Shown here in pieces: positions 42,337 through 52,917 of a DNA stretch of 64,000 nt. Numbering within the stretch: the stretch's first letter is position 1; the number at the start of each line of letters is the position of its first letter. The DNA is from Piscinibacter sp047602365 (GTDB lineage: Bacteria > Pseudomonadota > Gammaproteobacteria > Burkholderiales > Burkholderiaceae_C): assembly GCA_047602365.1 (NCBI GenBank), contig JASGHM010000002.1:2108001-2172000 (forward strand), read 5' to 3'. The translations under genes were made by a program, and so were the position numbers. Below the pieces are notes generated by a model that was not told the DNA's origin, did no database searches, and saw only the letters and a list, made by a program, of their open reading frames with translations.

Positions 42337-43299
42337 TCAACAGGTTCCGAAGTTAATGCCGCCTTCGAGCAGGAAACGGCGGTAGGCGGCCGAGCTGCGG
42401 TCGGCCGCGCAATGCAGCTCGCCGCCGGACAGCGGCAGGCGCCGTGGCCGCTGCGACTCGAGCACCGGCTGGTCCTGCGTGAAGATGGTGTGCTGGAAGG
42501 CGCGGATCTGCTCGTCGCTCGAATCGTGGTCGGTCAGCGCCATGCGGAACCAGACGCGACTGCTCTCCTCGTCGACCGGGCAGACGAACAACGCGATCTC
42601 GTCGCGGTAGCCGCCCTGCTTCTCCGGCAGCTTGGTCAGCACCGCCGCGTAGGGCGCGGTCAGCTCGTAGCGGTAGTCGACCCAGCTGCCCTCGGTGGAC
42701 AGGCGGTTGCTCTGCGGCTGCCAGGCGCGGCAGCCGGTGGCGACGAAGCCGGTCGGCGTCGCCTCCACGCGGTAGGCGTCGAGTGCGACGTGCGCGCGGT
42801 CGCCCAGCCAGCCTTCGTGCACGAAGCCGAAGTGGGCGAGGTCGAGGAAGTTCTCGACGATGCGCGGCGCGCTCGTCGCCACCGCGTAGGGGCCGACGTT
42901 GAGCTTGCGCAGCTTGGTTTCGGCCTCGCCGTCGAAGCGCGGCAGCGCGGCATCGGGCTCGAGCTGCAGCCACAGCAGGCCATGCGCTTCGGTCAGGCCG
43001 AGCATCGCCAGGCCGTGCGTCGCCGGCGGCGTGAACTCGGGCAGCGCGGGGATGTGCACGCAGCGGCCACCAGCGTCGAAGCGCCAGCCGTGGTACGGGC
43101 ATTCGATCTGGCCGGCGCAGACGCGGCCCAGCGACAGCCGGGTACCGCGGTGCGGGCAGCGGTCGCGGGCGGCGCGAGGCACCCCGGCCTCGTCGCGCCA
43201 CACGACGTAGTCGTCGCCGAGCAGGCGCACGGCGACCGGCGCATCGCCCAGGTCCGATGCATCGAGCACCGGGTGGGCGAAGCGCTGTTCGGGGCTCAC
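42337..43299 (-). CDS. Rieske [2Fe-2S] non-haem iron oxygenase, alpha subunit-like
   Basis: 320 residues. Rieske cluster ligands are C48, H50, C67 and H70 (CPHRGTRLSLG, CPYHGWRF), and the mononuclear iron site reads LDLAHFGFVH (D-x2-H-x4-H). The GTG at 43299 overlaps the BMP stop by three bases. No reductase gene adjoins. The position between a purine transporter and a deaminase suggests oxidation of a purine, compare HpxD (xanthine-oxidising Rieske protein of Klebsiella) and NdmA/B (methylxanthine N-demethylases), but the substrate cannot be fixed from sequence. Confidence 0.82.
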   Translation of the reverse strand: MSPEQRFAHPVLDASDLGDAPVAVRLLGDDYVVWRDEAGVPRAARDRCPHRGTRLSLGRVCAGQIECPYHGWRFDAGGRCVHIPALPEFTPPATHGLAMLGLTEAHGLLWLQLEPDAALPRFDGEAETKLRKLNVGPYAVATSAPRIVENFLDLAHFGFVHEGWLGDRAHVALDAYRVEATPTGFVATGCRAWQPQSNRLSTEGSWVDYRYELTAPYAAVLTKLPEKQGGYRDEIALFVCPVDEESSRVWFRMALTDHDSSDEQIRAFQHTIFTQDQPVLESQRPRRLPLSGGELHCAADRSSAAYRRFLLEGGINFGTC

Positions 43300-44462
43300 T
43301 TGTCGCCCGGGACCTTGCCTTCCACGCCCTTGACGTAGAACTTGATGCCGCCGAGGAACTTGTCGTCGGCGACCACGTCCTTGGCGAGGATCTCCTTGCC
43401 GTCCTGGCCGACGATCGGGCCCTTCCAGATCGCGAAGCTGCCGTCCTTCAGGCCGGCCTTGACGGTGTCGACCTTGGCCTTGAGTTCGGCCGGCACCTTG
43501 TCGGAGATCGACACGATGTCGATCGTGCCTTCCTTGACGCCCCACCACGAGGCCTCGCCGCCCTTCCAGGTGCCTTCCAGCGCGTCCTTGGTCGCCTTGA
43601 TGTAGTACGGGCCCCAGTTGATGATCGACGAGGCCAGGTGCGCTTCCGGCGAGTAGGCGCTCATGTCGCTGTCCCAGCCGAAGGCGTACTTCTTCGCCTT
43701 GCCGGCGGTCTGCAGCACGGCCGACGAGTCGGTGTTCTGGAACAGCACGTCGGCGCCGCCGTTGATCAGCGACTGCGCGGCCTCGGTTTCCTTGGGCGGG
43801 TTGAACCACTCGTTGACCCAGACCACCTTGGTCTTGATCTTCGGGTTCACCGACTGCGCGCCCAGCGTGAAGCTGTTGATGTTGCGGATCACCTCGGGAA
43901 TGGGGATCGAGCCGACCACGCCCAGCGTGTTGCTCTTGGTCATGCCGCCGGCGATCACGCCGGCCATGTAGGCGCCCTCGTAGGTGCGGCTGTCGTAGGT
44001 GCGCATGTTGTCGGCCTGCTTGTAGCCGGTGGCATGCTCGAACTTGACGTCCTTCAGGTCGGCGGCGACCTTCAGCATCGGCTCCATGTAGCCGAAGGTG
44101 GTGCCGAAGATCAGTTTGTTGCCCTGGCTGGCCATGTCGCGGAAGACACGCTCGGCGTCGGCCGCCTCGGGCACCTTCTCGACGAAGCTGGTGACGACCT
44201 TGTCGCCGAATTCCTTCTCGACCGCCTTGCGGCCGTTGTCGTGCGCGAAGGTCCAGCCGCCGTCGCCGACCGGGCCGACGTAGGCGAAGGCGATCTTCAG
44301 CGGCTCCGGCTTGGCCGGGGCGGCGGCCACCGGCGACGCGGCGGGCGCGGCGGCCGGCGCGGCCGGCTCTTCCTTCTTGCCGCAGCCCACCAGCGCCGCG
44401 GTGGCGGCGAGCGTGCTCCAGCCGGCCAGCTTGATCAGGGAACGCTTGCTTTGTGACGTCAT
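43296..44462 (-). CDS. BMP-family purine/nucleoside ABC substrate-binding lipoprotein
   Basis: 388 residues with a lipoprotein-type signal (LAATAALVGCG lipobox), an Ala/Pro linker and the BMP domain (IAFAYVGPVGDGGWTFAHD, GTTFGYMEPMLK, INGGADVLFQNTDSSAV). It would deliver a purine or nucleoside to the two permeases upstream in the operon. The stop overlaps the Rieske gene start. The SBP follows its transporter genes rather than leading them. Confidence 0.88.
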   Translation of the reverse strand: MTSQSKRSLIKLAGWSTLAATAALVGCGKKEEPAAPAAAPAASPVAAAPAKPEPLKIAFAYVGPVGDGGWTFAHDNGRKAVEKEFGDKVVTSFVEKVPEAADAERVFRDMASQGNKLIFGTTFGYMEPMLKVAADLKDVKFEHATGYKQADNMRTYDSRTYEGAYMAGVIAGGMTKSNTLGVVGSIPIPEVIRNINSFTLGAQSVNPKIKTKVVWVNEWFNPPKETEAAQSLINGGADVLFQNTDSSAVLQTAGKAKKYAFGWDSDMSAYSPEAHLASSIINWGPYYIKATKDALEGTWKGGEASWWGVKEGTIDIVSISDKVPAELKAKVDTVKAGLKDGSFAIWKGPIVGQDGKEILAKDVVADDKFLGGIKFYVKGVEGKVPGDK

Positions 44463-44528
44463 GTCGTCTCCAGGTTGAGATGCGAGGGAGAGTTGAAGCG
44501 GGGAATTATGGGTCAGCCCACGGCCCGG

Positions 44529-45449
44529 TCAGGACCCCGGGAAGAACGGCTTGCCAATCGATGCCGGCATGTTGACCTTGATGAAGTTGGCGTTGCGCGA
44601 GATCAGCACCAGCACGACGATCGTCGCCACGTAGGGCAGCATGGTGAGGAACTGACTCGGGATCTGCACGCCTTCTCCTTGCAGGTGGAACTGCAGCATG
44701 GTCACGCCGCCGAACAGGTAGGCACCCAGCAAGACACGTGCCGGTCGCCAGGTGGCGAAGGTGGTGAGGGCCAGCGCGATCCAGCCCTTGCCGGCGATCA
44801 TGCCCTCGACCCACAGCGGCGTGTAGATCACCGAGATGTACGCCCCCGCGACGCCGCACAGCGCGCCGCCGGTGACCACCGCCAGCAGGCGGATGCGCCG
44901 CACCGGGTAGCCCAGCGCATGGGCCGACTCGGGCGACTCGCCGACCGCACGCAGCACCAGACCGGCGCGCGAACGGTAGAGGAACCAGGCCAGTGCGATG
45001 GTCAGCAGCACCGCCAGATAGACCATCGGGTGCTGCTTGAACACCGCCGGGCCGACGAAGGGAATGTCGGCCAGGCCGGGGATCTCGAAGTGCGGCCGCT
45101 CGGAGAGTTTCTCCTGCGTGTACTTGATGCCGGCGAAGGCCGAGAAGCCGGTGCCGAACAGGCTCAGCGCCAGCCCGGTGGCGTACTGGTTGGTGTTCAG
45201 CCAGATCACCAGCACGCCGAAGGCGGCGGCCATCAGCGCACCGGCGCCGGCGCCGGCGGCGAAGGCCAGCCAGTCGTTGCCGGTGTGCACCGCGGTCGCG
45301 AAGCCGGCGATCGCCGCCACCAGCATCATGCCCTCGGCACCGAGGTTGACGATGCCGGCACGTTCGTTGATCAGCAGGCCGAGCGCGGCGATGGCCAGCA
45401 CCGTGCCGGCGTTGAAGGTGGCGGCGAGCAGGAGGGCGAAGGATTCCAT
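44529..45449 (-). CDS. Purine/nucleoside ABC transporter permease (NupQ-like)
   Basis: 306-residue BPD_transp_2 permease with about eight hydrophobic segments (LLLAATFNAGTVLAIAALGL at the N-terminus, NLGAEGMMLVAAIAGFA). It belongs to the branched-chain amino acid/sugar/BMP permease superfamily. One base separates it from the preceding permease gene. It pairs with that permease to form the inner-membrane channel. Confidence 0.87.
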   Translation of the reverse strand: MESFALLLAATFNAGTVLAIAALGLLINERAGIVNLGAEGMMLVAAIAGFATAVHTGNDWLAFAAGAGAGALMAAAFGVLVIWLNTNQYATGLALSLFGTGFSAFAGIKYTQEKLSERPHFEIPGLADIPFVGPAVFKQHPMVYLAVLLTIALAWFLYRSRAGLVLRAVGESPESAHALGYPVRRIRLLAVVTGGALCGVAGAYISVIYTPLWVEGMIAGKGWIALALTTFATWRPARVLLGAYLFGGVTMLQFHLQGEGVQIPSQFLTMLPYVATIVVLVLISRNANFIKVNMPASIGKPFFPGS

Positions 45450-45450
45450 C

Positions 45451-46557
45451 TCAGGCCTCCTTGGGTTGCTGGGACAGGACGGGCTTGGCTGCCTTGGGCA
45501 GCGCCGGCTTCCAGCGCAGGCGGTAGTGGATCAGCGTGTCGCAGGCCAGCAGCGTGAACAGCAGCAGGCCCTGGAACACGCCGGTCAGCGACTTCGGCAG
45601 GCCCAGGCGCGACTGCGCCAGCTCGCCGCCGATGTAGAACATGCTCATCAGGATGGCCGCGAAGATCGCGCCCACCGGATGCAGCCGGCCGACGAAGGCG
45701 ACGATGATGGCCGCGAAGCCATAGCCGGCCGGCACGTGCGGCGTCAGCTGGCCGAGCGGCCCGGCCGCTTCCAGCGCGCCGGCCAGGCCGGCCATGCCGC
45801 CGGAGATCAGCAGCGCCATCCACAAGGCCTTGCGCGACGAGAAGCCGGCGTAGCGCGCCGCCGCCGGCGCCAGGCCGCCGACCTGCAGCTGGAAGCCGGC
45901 ATAGGTGCGGAACAGCAGCACCCAGAAGGCCAGCACCGCGGCCAGCGCGATCAGCACGCCGATGTTGACACGCGAGCCGTCGAACAGGCGCGGCACCTGC
46001 GTGCTCTTCAGGAAGGTGATGGTCTGCGGGAAGTTGTAGCCCATCGGGTCCTTCCAGGGCCCGTAGACGAGGTAGCTCAGCACCATGTCGGCGATGTAGA
46101 CCATCATCAGGCTGACCAGGATCTCGCTGGCGTTGAAGCGGTCGCGCAGCAGCGCGACGATGCCGCCCCAGACCATGCCGCCGAGCACGCCGGCGAGCAG
46201 CACGGCGACGACGATCCAGCGGCCGGTCTCCGGCGTCGCCTGCATCGCCACGCCGCTGGCGAAGATCGCCCCGACGACGAACTGGCCCTCGGCGCCGATG
46301 TTCCAGACGTTGGAGCGGAAGCACACCGCCAGGCCGAGCGCGATCAGCAGCAGCGGCGTGGCCTTCATCGCCAGCTCGGACAGCGCATAGGCGCTCTTCA
46401 CCGGCTCGTAGAAGAACACCTGCAGGCCACGCAGCGGGTCCTTGCCGAGGGCGAGGAACAGCAGCGTGCCGATGACGATGGTGATCGCCAGCGCCAGCAG
46501 CGGCGAGGCGACCGACATGAACTTCGACGCTTCAGGGCGTGCTTCAAGCTTCAGCAT
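45451..46557 (-). CDS. Purine/nucleoside ABC transporter permease (NupP-like)
   Basis: 368 residues with an N-terminal extension and about nine hydrophobic segments; NIGAEGQFVVGAIFASGVAM marks the family. It overlaps the ATPase gene by 14 bases and ends one base before the second permease. Together they form the heteromeric channel of a BMP-dependent transporter. Confidence 0.87.
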   Translation of the reverse strand: MLKLEARPEASKFMSVASPLLALAITIVIGTLLFLALGKDPLRGLQVFFYEPVKSAYALSELAMKATPLLLIALGLAVCFRSNVWNIGAEGQFVVGAIFASGVAMQATPETGRWIVVAVLLAGVLGGMVWGGIVALLRDRFNASEILVSLMMVYIADMVLSYLVYGPWKDPMGYNFPQTITFLKSTQVPRLFDGSRVNIGVLIALAAVLAFWVLLFRTYAGFQLQVGGLAPAAARYAGFSSRKALWMALLISGGMAGLAGALEAAGPLGQLTPHVPAGYGFAAIIVAFVGRLHPVGAIFAAILMSMFYIGGELAQSRLGLPKSLTGVFQGLLLFTLLACDTLIHYRLRWKPALPKAAKPVLSQQPKEA

Positions 46558-48058
46558 GGGAAGCCTCCTTGTTCCAGAGCCCCGACATCCACTCGCCGAT
46601 CATCTCGATCGTCGCCTTGCTGGTGGCGATGCTCGGCGAGACGCGCCCCTGCGCGATCACCACCAGACGGTCGCAGATCTCGAACAGTTCGTCGAGCTCC
46701 TCGCTGACCACCAGCACGGCGCAGCCCTTGTCGCGCAGCGCGAGCAGCTCGCCGCGGATCTGCGCCGCGGCGCCGACGTCGACGCCCCAGGTCGGCTGCG
46801 AGACGATCAGCAGCTTCGGGTCGGCATCGATCTCGCGGCCGACGATGAACTTCTGCAGGTTGCCGCCCGACAGGCTCTTGGCCGCCGCGTCCGGCCCGCC
46901 GGCCTTGACGTTGAAACGCTTGATCAGGTCCTGGGCGAGCTTCGTGACGTCGCCGGTGCGGACCCAGCCGGAGCGGTTCACCGTGCCGGTGCGCGTCAGC
47001 AGCGTGTTCGCCGCCAGCGACAGTGTCGGCACCGCGCCGCGGCCGAGGCGCTCCTCGGGCACGAAGTGCAGGCCTTCCTTGCGGCGCTTGCGCGGCGAGT
47101 CGTGGGCGATGTCCTGGCCGAACAGCTTGATCGAGCCGGTGGGCGCACGCAGGTCTTCGCCGGACAGCGCCGCCATCAGCTCCTGCTGGCCGTTGCCGGA
47201 GACACCGGCGACGCCGACGATCTCGCCGGCGCGCACCTCGAAGCCGATCTCCGACAGCGCGGTGGCGAACGGGTCCGCCTTGGGCACCGACAGGCCCTTG
47301 ACCTCGAGCACCGTGCCGCCCAGCTTGGCCTGGATGTGCTGCAGCTGTGGCGGCTCGGCGCCGATCATCAGCCGCGACAGGCTGGCATTGGTCTCCTGGG
47401 TCGGGTCGACCTCGCCGGTGACCTTGCCGCCGCGCAGCACCGTGCAGTGGTGGCACAGCGCGCGGATCTCGTCGAGCTTGTGGCTGATGTACAGGATCGA
47501 GCAGCCTTCGTTGGCCAGCTGGCGCAGCGTGACGAACAGCTTCTCGACCGCCTGCGGCGTCAGCACCGAGGTCGGCTCGTCGAGGATCAGCAGCTTGGGG
47601 TTGGTCAGCAGCGCGCGCACGATCTCGACACGCTGGCGCTCGCCGACCGACAGCGTGTGCACCGGGCGCAGCGGGTCGACGTCCAGCCCGTACTCCCTGG
47701 CCACCTTGCTGATGCGCGCCGTCACCTCGGCCAGCGTCAGGCTCTTGTCCAGGCCCAGCCAGACGTTCTCCGCCGCGGTCAGCGTGTCGAACAGGCTGAA
47801 GTGCTGGTAGACCATGCTGACGCCGAGCTGGCGCGCCTGCGCCGGTGAAGCGATCTGCACGGCCTGGCCGTTCCAGCGGATCTCGCCCTCGTCGGGGCGG
47901 ACCGCGCCGTAGATCATCTTCATCATGGTCGACTTGCCCGCGCCGTTCTCGCCGAGCACGGCGTGGATCTCGCCGGGCTTGACGCGCAGGTTGACGCGGT
48001 CGTTGGCCTTCACGGCCGGGTACTGCTTGCTGATGTCGATCAGCTCGAGGCGCAGCAT
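46544..48058 (-). CDS. Double-domain ABC ATPase of the purine/nucleoside transporter (NupO-like)
   Basis: 504 residues with two ABC cassettes: the first with Walker A GENGAGKS, signature LSVGERQRVEIV and Walker B LLILDEPTSVLTP; the second with a degenerate Walker A (GVSGNGQQE), signature SLSGGNLQKFIVGRE and Walker B-like LLIVSQPTWGVD. This arrangement is typical of the RbsA/NupO group. It starts after a strong hairpin downstream of the Tsx-like gene. Confidence 0.9.
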   Translation of the reverse strand: MLRLELIDISKQYPAVKANDRVNLRVKPGEIHAVLGENGAGKSTMMKMIYGAVRPDEGEIRWNGQAVQIASPAQARQLGVSMVYQHFSLFDTLTAAENVWLGLDKSLTLAEVTARISKVAREYGLDVDPLRPVHTLSVGERQRVEIVRALLTNPKLLILDEPTSVLTPQAVEKLFVTLRQLANEGCSILYISHKLDEIRALCHHCTVLRGGKVTGEVDPTQETNASLSRLMIGAEPPQLQHIQAKLGGTVLEVKGLSVPKADPFATALSEIGFEVRAGEIVGVAGVSGNGQQELMAALSGEDLRAPTGSIKLFGQDIAHDSPRKRRKEGLHFVPEERLGRGAVPTLSLAANTLLTRTGTVNRSGWVRTGDVTKLAQDLIKRFNVKAGGPDAAAKSLSGGNLQKFIVGREIDADPKLLIVSQPTWGVDVGAAAQIRGELLALRDKGCAVLVVSEELDELFEICDRLVVIAQGRVSPSIATSKATIEMIGEWMSGLWNKEASHAEA

Positions 48059-48080
48059 GTCTTGTCTCCTCCTCGTGCGG

Positions 48081-48110
48081 TCCGCCCGCGGCCTGCCGGC
48101 CGCGGGCGGA
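48081..48110 (-). terminator. 13-bp perfect hairpin between the tsx-like and nupO-like genes
   Basis: TCCGCCCGCGGCC (48081-48093), a TGCC loop and GGCCGCGGGCGGA (48098-48110). On the minus strand it begins eight bases after the porin stop and lies before the ATPase gene. There is no T-tract, so it may be an attenuator or an RNA-stability element setting porin and transporter levels apart. Confidence 0.6.
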
Positions 48111-48118
48111 ACCTGGCC

Positions 48119-48985
48119 TCAGAAGTGGTATTCGGCGCGCAGCATCGGCGTCTTCGCCGTCGCGCCCGGGCCGGCACCGGCGCCGACCGCCGTGGTCTTG
48201 TTGCCGAACTTGTTCTTCCAGTACTGGTACTCGAGGCCGACCTTGAAGGTGCCCTTGGCGCCGCCGGCCAGCGCGCCGACGTCGAGCATGACCTGCATGT
48301 CGATGTTGGTCTCGGCCGCGGTGTCGCCGCCGAACTCGTTCTTGCCCTTGGAAGCGATGAAGTTCGCGAAGCCCTCGAACGACAGCGGGATGTCCTTGGA
48401 CAGCGGGATGCCCCAGGCGGCGGTCAGCATCGGGTGCGTCTTGTAGCTGTAGCGCGGCGTGCTGGTGTTGCTGAAGGTGCTGTACGGCGCGTTGCTCTCC
48501 TTGAGGATCAGCAGGCTGACGTTGAGGAAGCCGGGCACGTCCATGAACAGCGTCGGGCCGAACACGAACATGCGCTTCTTCGAGTTGTAGCCGGCATCGG
48601 TCTTGGCGTTGGCGTCGAAGCCGAGCGTCACGCCCATGCCGCGCACCGGGCCGAACTTGACCGAGGCGCCAGCGGCCTTCTCCAGGTCGATGGTGTTGCG
48701 GTAGACGATGTAGACCTCGTGCGCGCCGTTGGTCGAGCCGGCGCCGGCCGGGTCCTTCTCGTCGGACAGCAGCAGGTCGGCGTTGAAGAAGTTGGTGCCG
48801 TACTTGTAGCCGCTGACGTGCGAGAGGTTGACGATCTTCTTGCCGATGTCCTCGGTGTTGAAGGGCTCGGCGTACTTGCTGCCGGTGCGGAAGCCGATGT
48901 AGGTGTCGCTCCAGTCCGCGGCATGGCCGGCGGCGGAGGCCAGAAGCATCAGCGATGCGATCGAGATCTTGGTCGGAGCGTTCAT
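48119..48985 (-). CDS. tsx: Outer-membrane nucleoside-specific channel, Tsx-like
   Basis: 288-residue precursor: signal peptide (ISIASLMLLASAAGHA), then alternating strands typical of a 12-strand barrel (DWSDTYIGFRTGSKYAEP, FKVGLEYQYWKN) and a terminal aromatic residue (AEYHF) for the assembly machinery. Tsx channels admit nucleosides. ATG at 48985 precedes the signal peptide; the frame extends to 49048 without a better start. Context with guanine deaminase and the purine transporter fits nucleoside or nucleobase entry. Confidence 0.78.
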   Translation of the reverse strand: MNAPTKISIASLMLLASAAGHAADWSDTYIGFRTGSKYAEPFNTEDIGKKIVNLSHVSGYKYGTNFFNADLLLSDEKDPAGAGSTNGAHEVYIVYRNTIDLEKAAGASVKFGPVRGMGVTLGFDANAKTDAGYNSKKRMFVFGPTLFMDVPGFLNVSLLILKESNAPYSTFSNTSTPRYSYKTHPMLTAAWGIPLSKDIPLSFEGFANFIASKGKNEFGGDTAAETNIDMQVMLDVGALAGGAKGTFKVGLEYQYWKNKFGNKTTAVGAGAGPGATAKTPMLRAEYHF

Positions 48986-49058
48986 GGTTGTCCTGTGTGT
49001 AGTGGGGGTGGAGCGGGAACGGCAAGATGCCGGCACACGCTCGCGCAAGTTCCGTGCC

Positions 49059-50351
49059 TCAGCCCTCGCCCTGCCATCGGCGGCCGGCCACGTAGGTGGC
49101 GACGAGGTTGCGCTCGTCGCCCAGCGTCATCCAGGCGAACAGCTTCTCGTGCAGGCCTTCGGCCACGTCGAGTCGACGCTGCGCCACCGGCCCGACGGCC
49201 AGGTCCCAGACGGCCAGGTCGGCCAGCCGGCCGGGCTCCAGCGCGCCGATCTCGTGCTCCAGCGACAACGCGCGCGCGGCGCCGCGCGTGGCCGCGTGCA
49301 GGGCCTTCCACGCCGTCAGGCGCTGGCCGGCCAGCGCCTGCACCTTGTAGGCATCGGCCAGCGTGCGCAGCATCGACAGGCTGGTGCCGCCGCCGACGTC
49401 GCTGGCCATCGTCACCGCCGCGCCGGCCGCTTCGGCCTCGCGCCAGCCGAACAGGCCGCTGCCGAGGAACAGGTTGGACGAGGGGCTGTGCGCGATCTGC
49501 GCGCCGGACTCGCGCAGCACCGCGCGGTCGTCGTCGTCGAGCCAGATGCCGTGCGCCAGCACGCTGCGCCGGTGCAGCAGGCCGGCGCGTGCGTAGACGT
49601 CGAGGTAGCTGCGCGCCTCGGGGAACAGCTCGCGCACCCAGCGCACCTCGTCGCGGTTCTCGGCGACATGGGTCTGCATGTACAGCGTCGGGTCCTCGGC
49701 ACACAGCCGGCCGGCCATCGCCAGCTGCGCCGGCGTGCTGGTCGGCGCGAAGCGCACCGTCACCGCGTAGGCCAGGCGCTCGCGGCCGTGCCAGCGGGCG
49801 ATCAGCTCGCGGCAGTCGGCTTCGGCCTGCACCACGTCGTCGCGCAGGCCGTCGGGCGCGTGGCGGTCCATCAGCACCTTGCCGGCGATCAGGCGCATGC
49901 CGCGCGCCGCGGCCGCGGCGAACAGCGCGTCGGCCGAGGCCTTGTGCACCGTCGGGAAGACCACCGCGGCGGTGGTGCCGTGGGCCAGCAGCGCGTCGAG
50001 GAACAGCGCCGCGCCGGCCTCGGCGGCGGCCGGGTCGGCGTAGCGCCGCTCGGCCGGGAAGGTGTAGGTGTTCAGCCAGTCGAGCAGCTCGGTGCCGTAG
50101 CTGGCGATCACGTCGAGCTGCGGGCTGTGCACATGGGTGTCGACGAAGCCGGGCAGGACCAGCCGCCCGGCGTGGTCGATGCGCGTCCAGCTCGCATCCG
50201 GTGCATCGTGCTGCACCGCGGCGATGCGCCCGTCCTCGACCAGCAGCCATTGCGCCGGCCGCCAGCGCACCGCCGGCGAGTCGACCTCGCCCCAGGCCGG
50301 TTCGGCCGTGAAGTCGAGCAGGTCGCCGCGGATGGCGATGCGTGCGTTCAT
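49059..50351 (-). CDS. guaD: Guanine deaminase
   Basis: 430-residue amidohydrolase: metal-binding DTHVHSPQ (His73, His75), FPTVHKAS, THVAENRDEV, LAHGIWLDDDD and ASDVGGGTSLSM with the metal Asp. DTHVHSPQLDVIASYG and NTYTFPAE match bacterial GuaD. It converts guanine to xanthine, the substrate of the xanthine dehydrogenase encoded across the LysR gene. It overlaps the LysR gene by four bases and precedes tsx by 73. Confidence 0.9.
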   Translation of the reverse strand: MNARIAIRGDLLDFTAEPAWGEVDSPAVRWRPAQWLLVEDGRIAAVQHDAPDASWTRIDHAGRLVLPGFVDTHVHSPQLDVIASYGTELLDWLNTYTFPAERRYADPAAAEAGAALFLDALLAHGTTAAVVFPTVHKASADALFAAAAARGMRLIAGKVLMDRHAPDGLRDDVVQAEADCRELIARWHGRERLAYAVTVRFAPTSTPAQLAMAGRLCAEDPTLYMQTHVAENRDEVRWVRELFPEARSYLDVYARAGLLHRRSVLAHGIWLDDDDRAVLRESGAQIAHSPSSNLFLGSGLFGWREAEAAGAAVTMASDVGGGTSLSMLRTLADAYKVQALAGQRLTAWKALHAATRGAARALSLEHEIGALEPGRLADLAVWDLAVGPVAQRRLDVAEGLHEKLFAWMTLGDERNLVATYVAGRRWQGEG

Positions 50352-51319
50352 TTCGTCCGCCCCGGCAGGCCGTGGCCTGCCACGTTGCGCGCCACCTCGC
50401 GCACCTGCTCGCGCAGCCAGCGGTTCGCTGCCGAGGTGTGCGTCAGCTCGTGCCAGAGCTGGTAGTAGGTCAGCGACGGAAAGGCCACCGGGCAGCGCAC
50501 GATGCGCACCGGCAGCGAATCGACGTAGCGCGAGCAGAACAGCCGCCCGGTGGTGAGCACCAGCAGGCTTTGTGCCACCATCAGCGGGAACAGGCTGAAG
50601 TGCGCGCTCTTCACCACCACGTCGCGCTGCAGGCCCAGCGAGGCCAGGTGTTCGTCGATCACGCCCGGCGTGTTGCCGTGCAGCGGCGTCGGCGCGACAT
50701 GCTGGCAGTCCAGGTAGCGCTCGGCCGTCCAGGCGCGGGCGCTCAGGCGTGCGGCCGGGTGGTCCTCGGCGACCAGGCAGACGATCTCGTCGGACATCAG
50801 CCGCCCGAGGTGCAGTTCGCCGGGCGGCTCCAGCCAGTTGCCGATCACCAGGTCGACCTGGCCCTGCGCCAGGCTGCGCCGGTAGTCGAAGGCTCCCGAC
50901 AGCGGCAGCAGTTCGAGGCGTGCCTGCGGCGCCTGGCGCTTCAGGTGCGCCACCAGCTCGGGCAGGAACAGCGGGTCGAGGTAGTCGCTGGCGCCGATGC
51001 GGAAGGTCAGCGTGCTCTCGGCGGGCTCGAAGCTGCGTGTCGGCGAGCGCGGGCTGAACAGCCGGTCGGCATCCTGCAGCAGGCGGCTGGCCGGGTCCAG
51101 GAGTTGCAAGGCGGTTTCGGTCGGCGTCATGCCGTTGCCTGCGCGCACCAGAAGCGGATCCCCGGTGAGCGCGCGCAGCCGCTTGAGCTGGGCACTCACC
51201 GCCGGTTGCGTGCTGCGCAGGCGCATGGCGGCACGGGAGACGCTGCGTTCGGTGATCAAGGTCTGCAACACCCGGATGAGATGGAGCTCGATCTTGTCGA
51301 AATCAGCGCGCTGCGTCAT
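50348..51319 (-). CDS. LysR-family transcriptional regulator of purine genes
   Basis: 323 residues: winged HTH (LQTLITERSVSRAAMRLRSTQ) and a substrate-binding domain (RIGASDYLDPLFLPEL). ATG at 51319 was chosen because the upstream part of the frame lacks similarity. It diverges from xdhA across 101 bases and overlaps guaD by four, so it probably controls both directions. The inducer is likely a purine intermediate, by context. Confidence 0.88.
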   Translation of the reverse strand: MTQRADFDKIELHLIRVLQTLITERSVSRAAMRLRSTQPAVSAQLKRLRALTGDPLLVRAGNGMTPTETALQLLDPASRLLQDADRLFSPRSPTRSFEPAESTLTFRIGASDYLDPLFLPELVAHLKRQAPQARLELLPLSGAFDYRRSLAQGQVDLVIGNWLEPPGELHLGRLMSDEIVCLVAEDHPAARLSARAWTAERYLDCQHVAPTPLHGNTPGVIDEHLASLGLQRDVVVKSAHFSLFPLMVAQSLLVLTTGRLFCSRYVDSLPVRIVRCPVAFPSLTYYQLWHELTHTSAANRWLREQVREVARNVAGHGLPGRTK

Positions 51320-51420
51320 ATTGAAATCATGATACGAGTTATGCGCGTGGCGGTATACACCGGCAGGCAGATCGGCGTAAGTTGCGCCCTGAACCCGCAG
51401 CACATCCGCCACCCGAACCG
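51320..51420. promoter_or_regulatory. Divergent control region between the LysR gene and xdhA
   Basis: 101 bases, AT-richer than its surroundings, with an ATCATGAT palindrome (51326-51333) and a GTATAC at 51352-51357. ATAC and GTAT flank a GC-rich core, as could happen in a LysR site, but I cannot fix the operator or the -10 boxes. Confidence 0.45.

Positions 51421-52913
<1,493 letters not shown>

Positions 52914-52917
<4 letters not shown>

Noticed and set aside
46551..49025. 824-codon minus-strand frame across the NupO-like and Tsx-like genes
   Set aside because: It is the out-of-frame shadow of two recognisable genes on the same strand, with Arg/Pro/Gly-rich low-complexity sequence.
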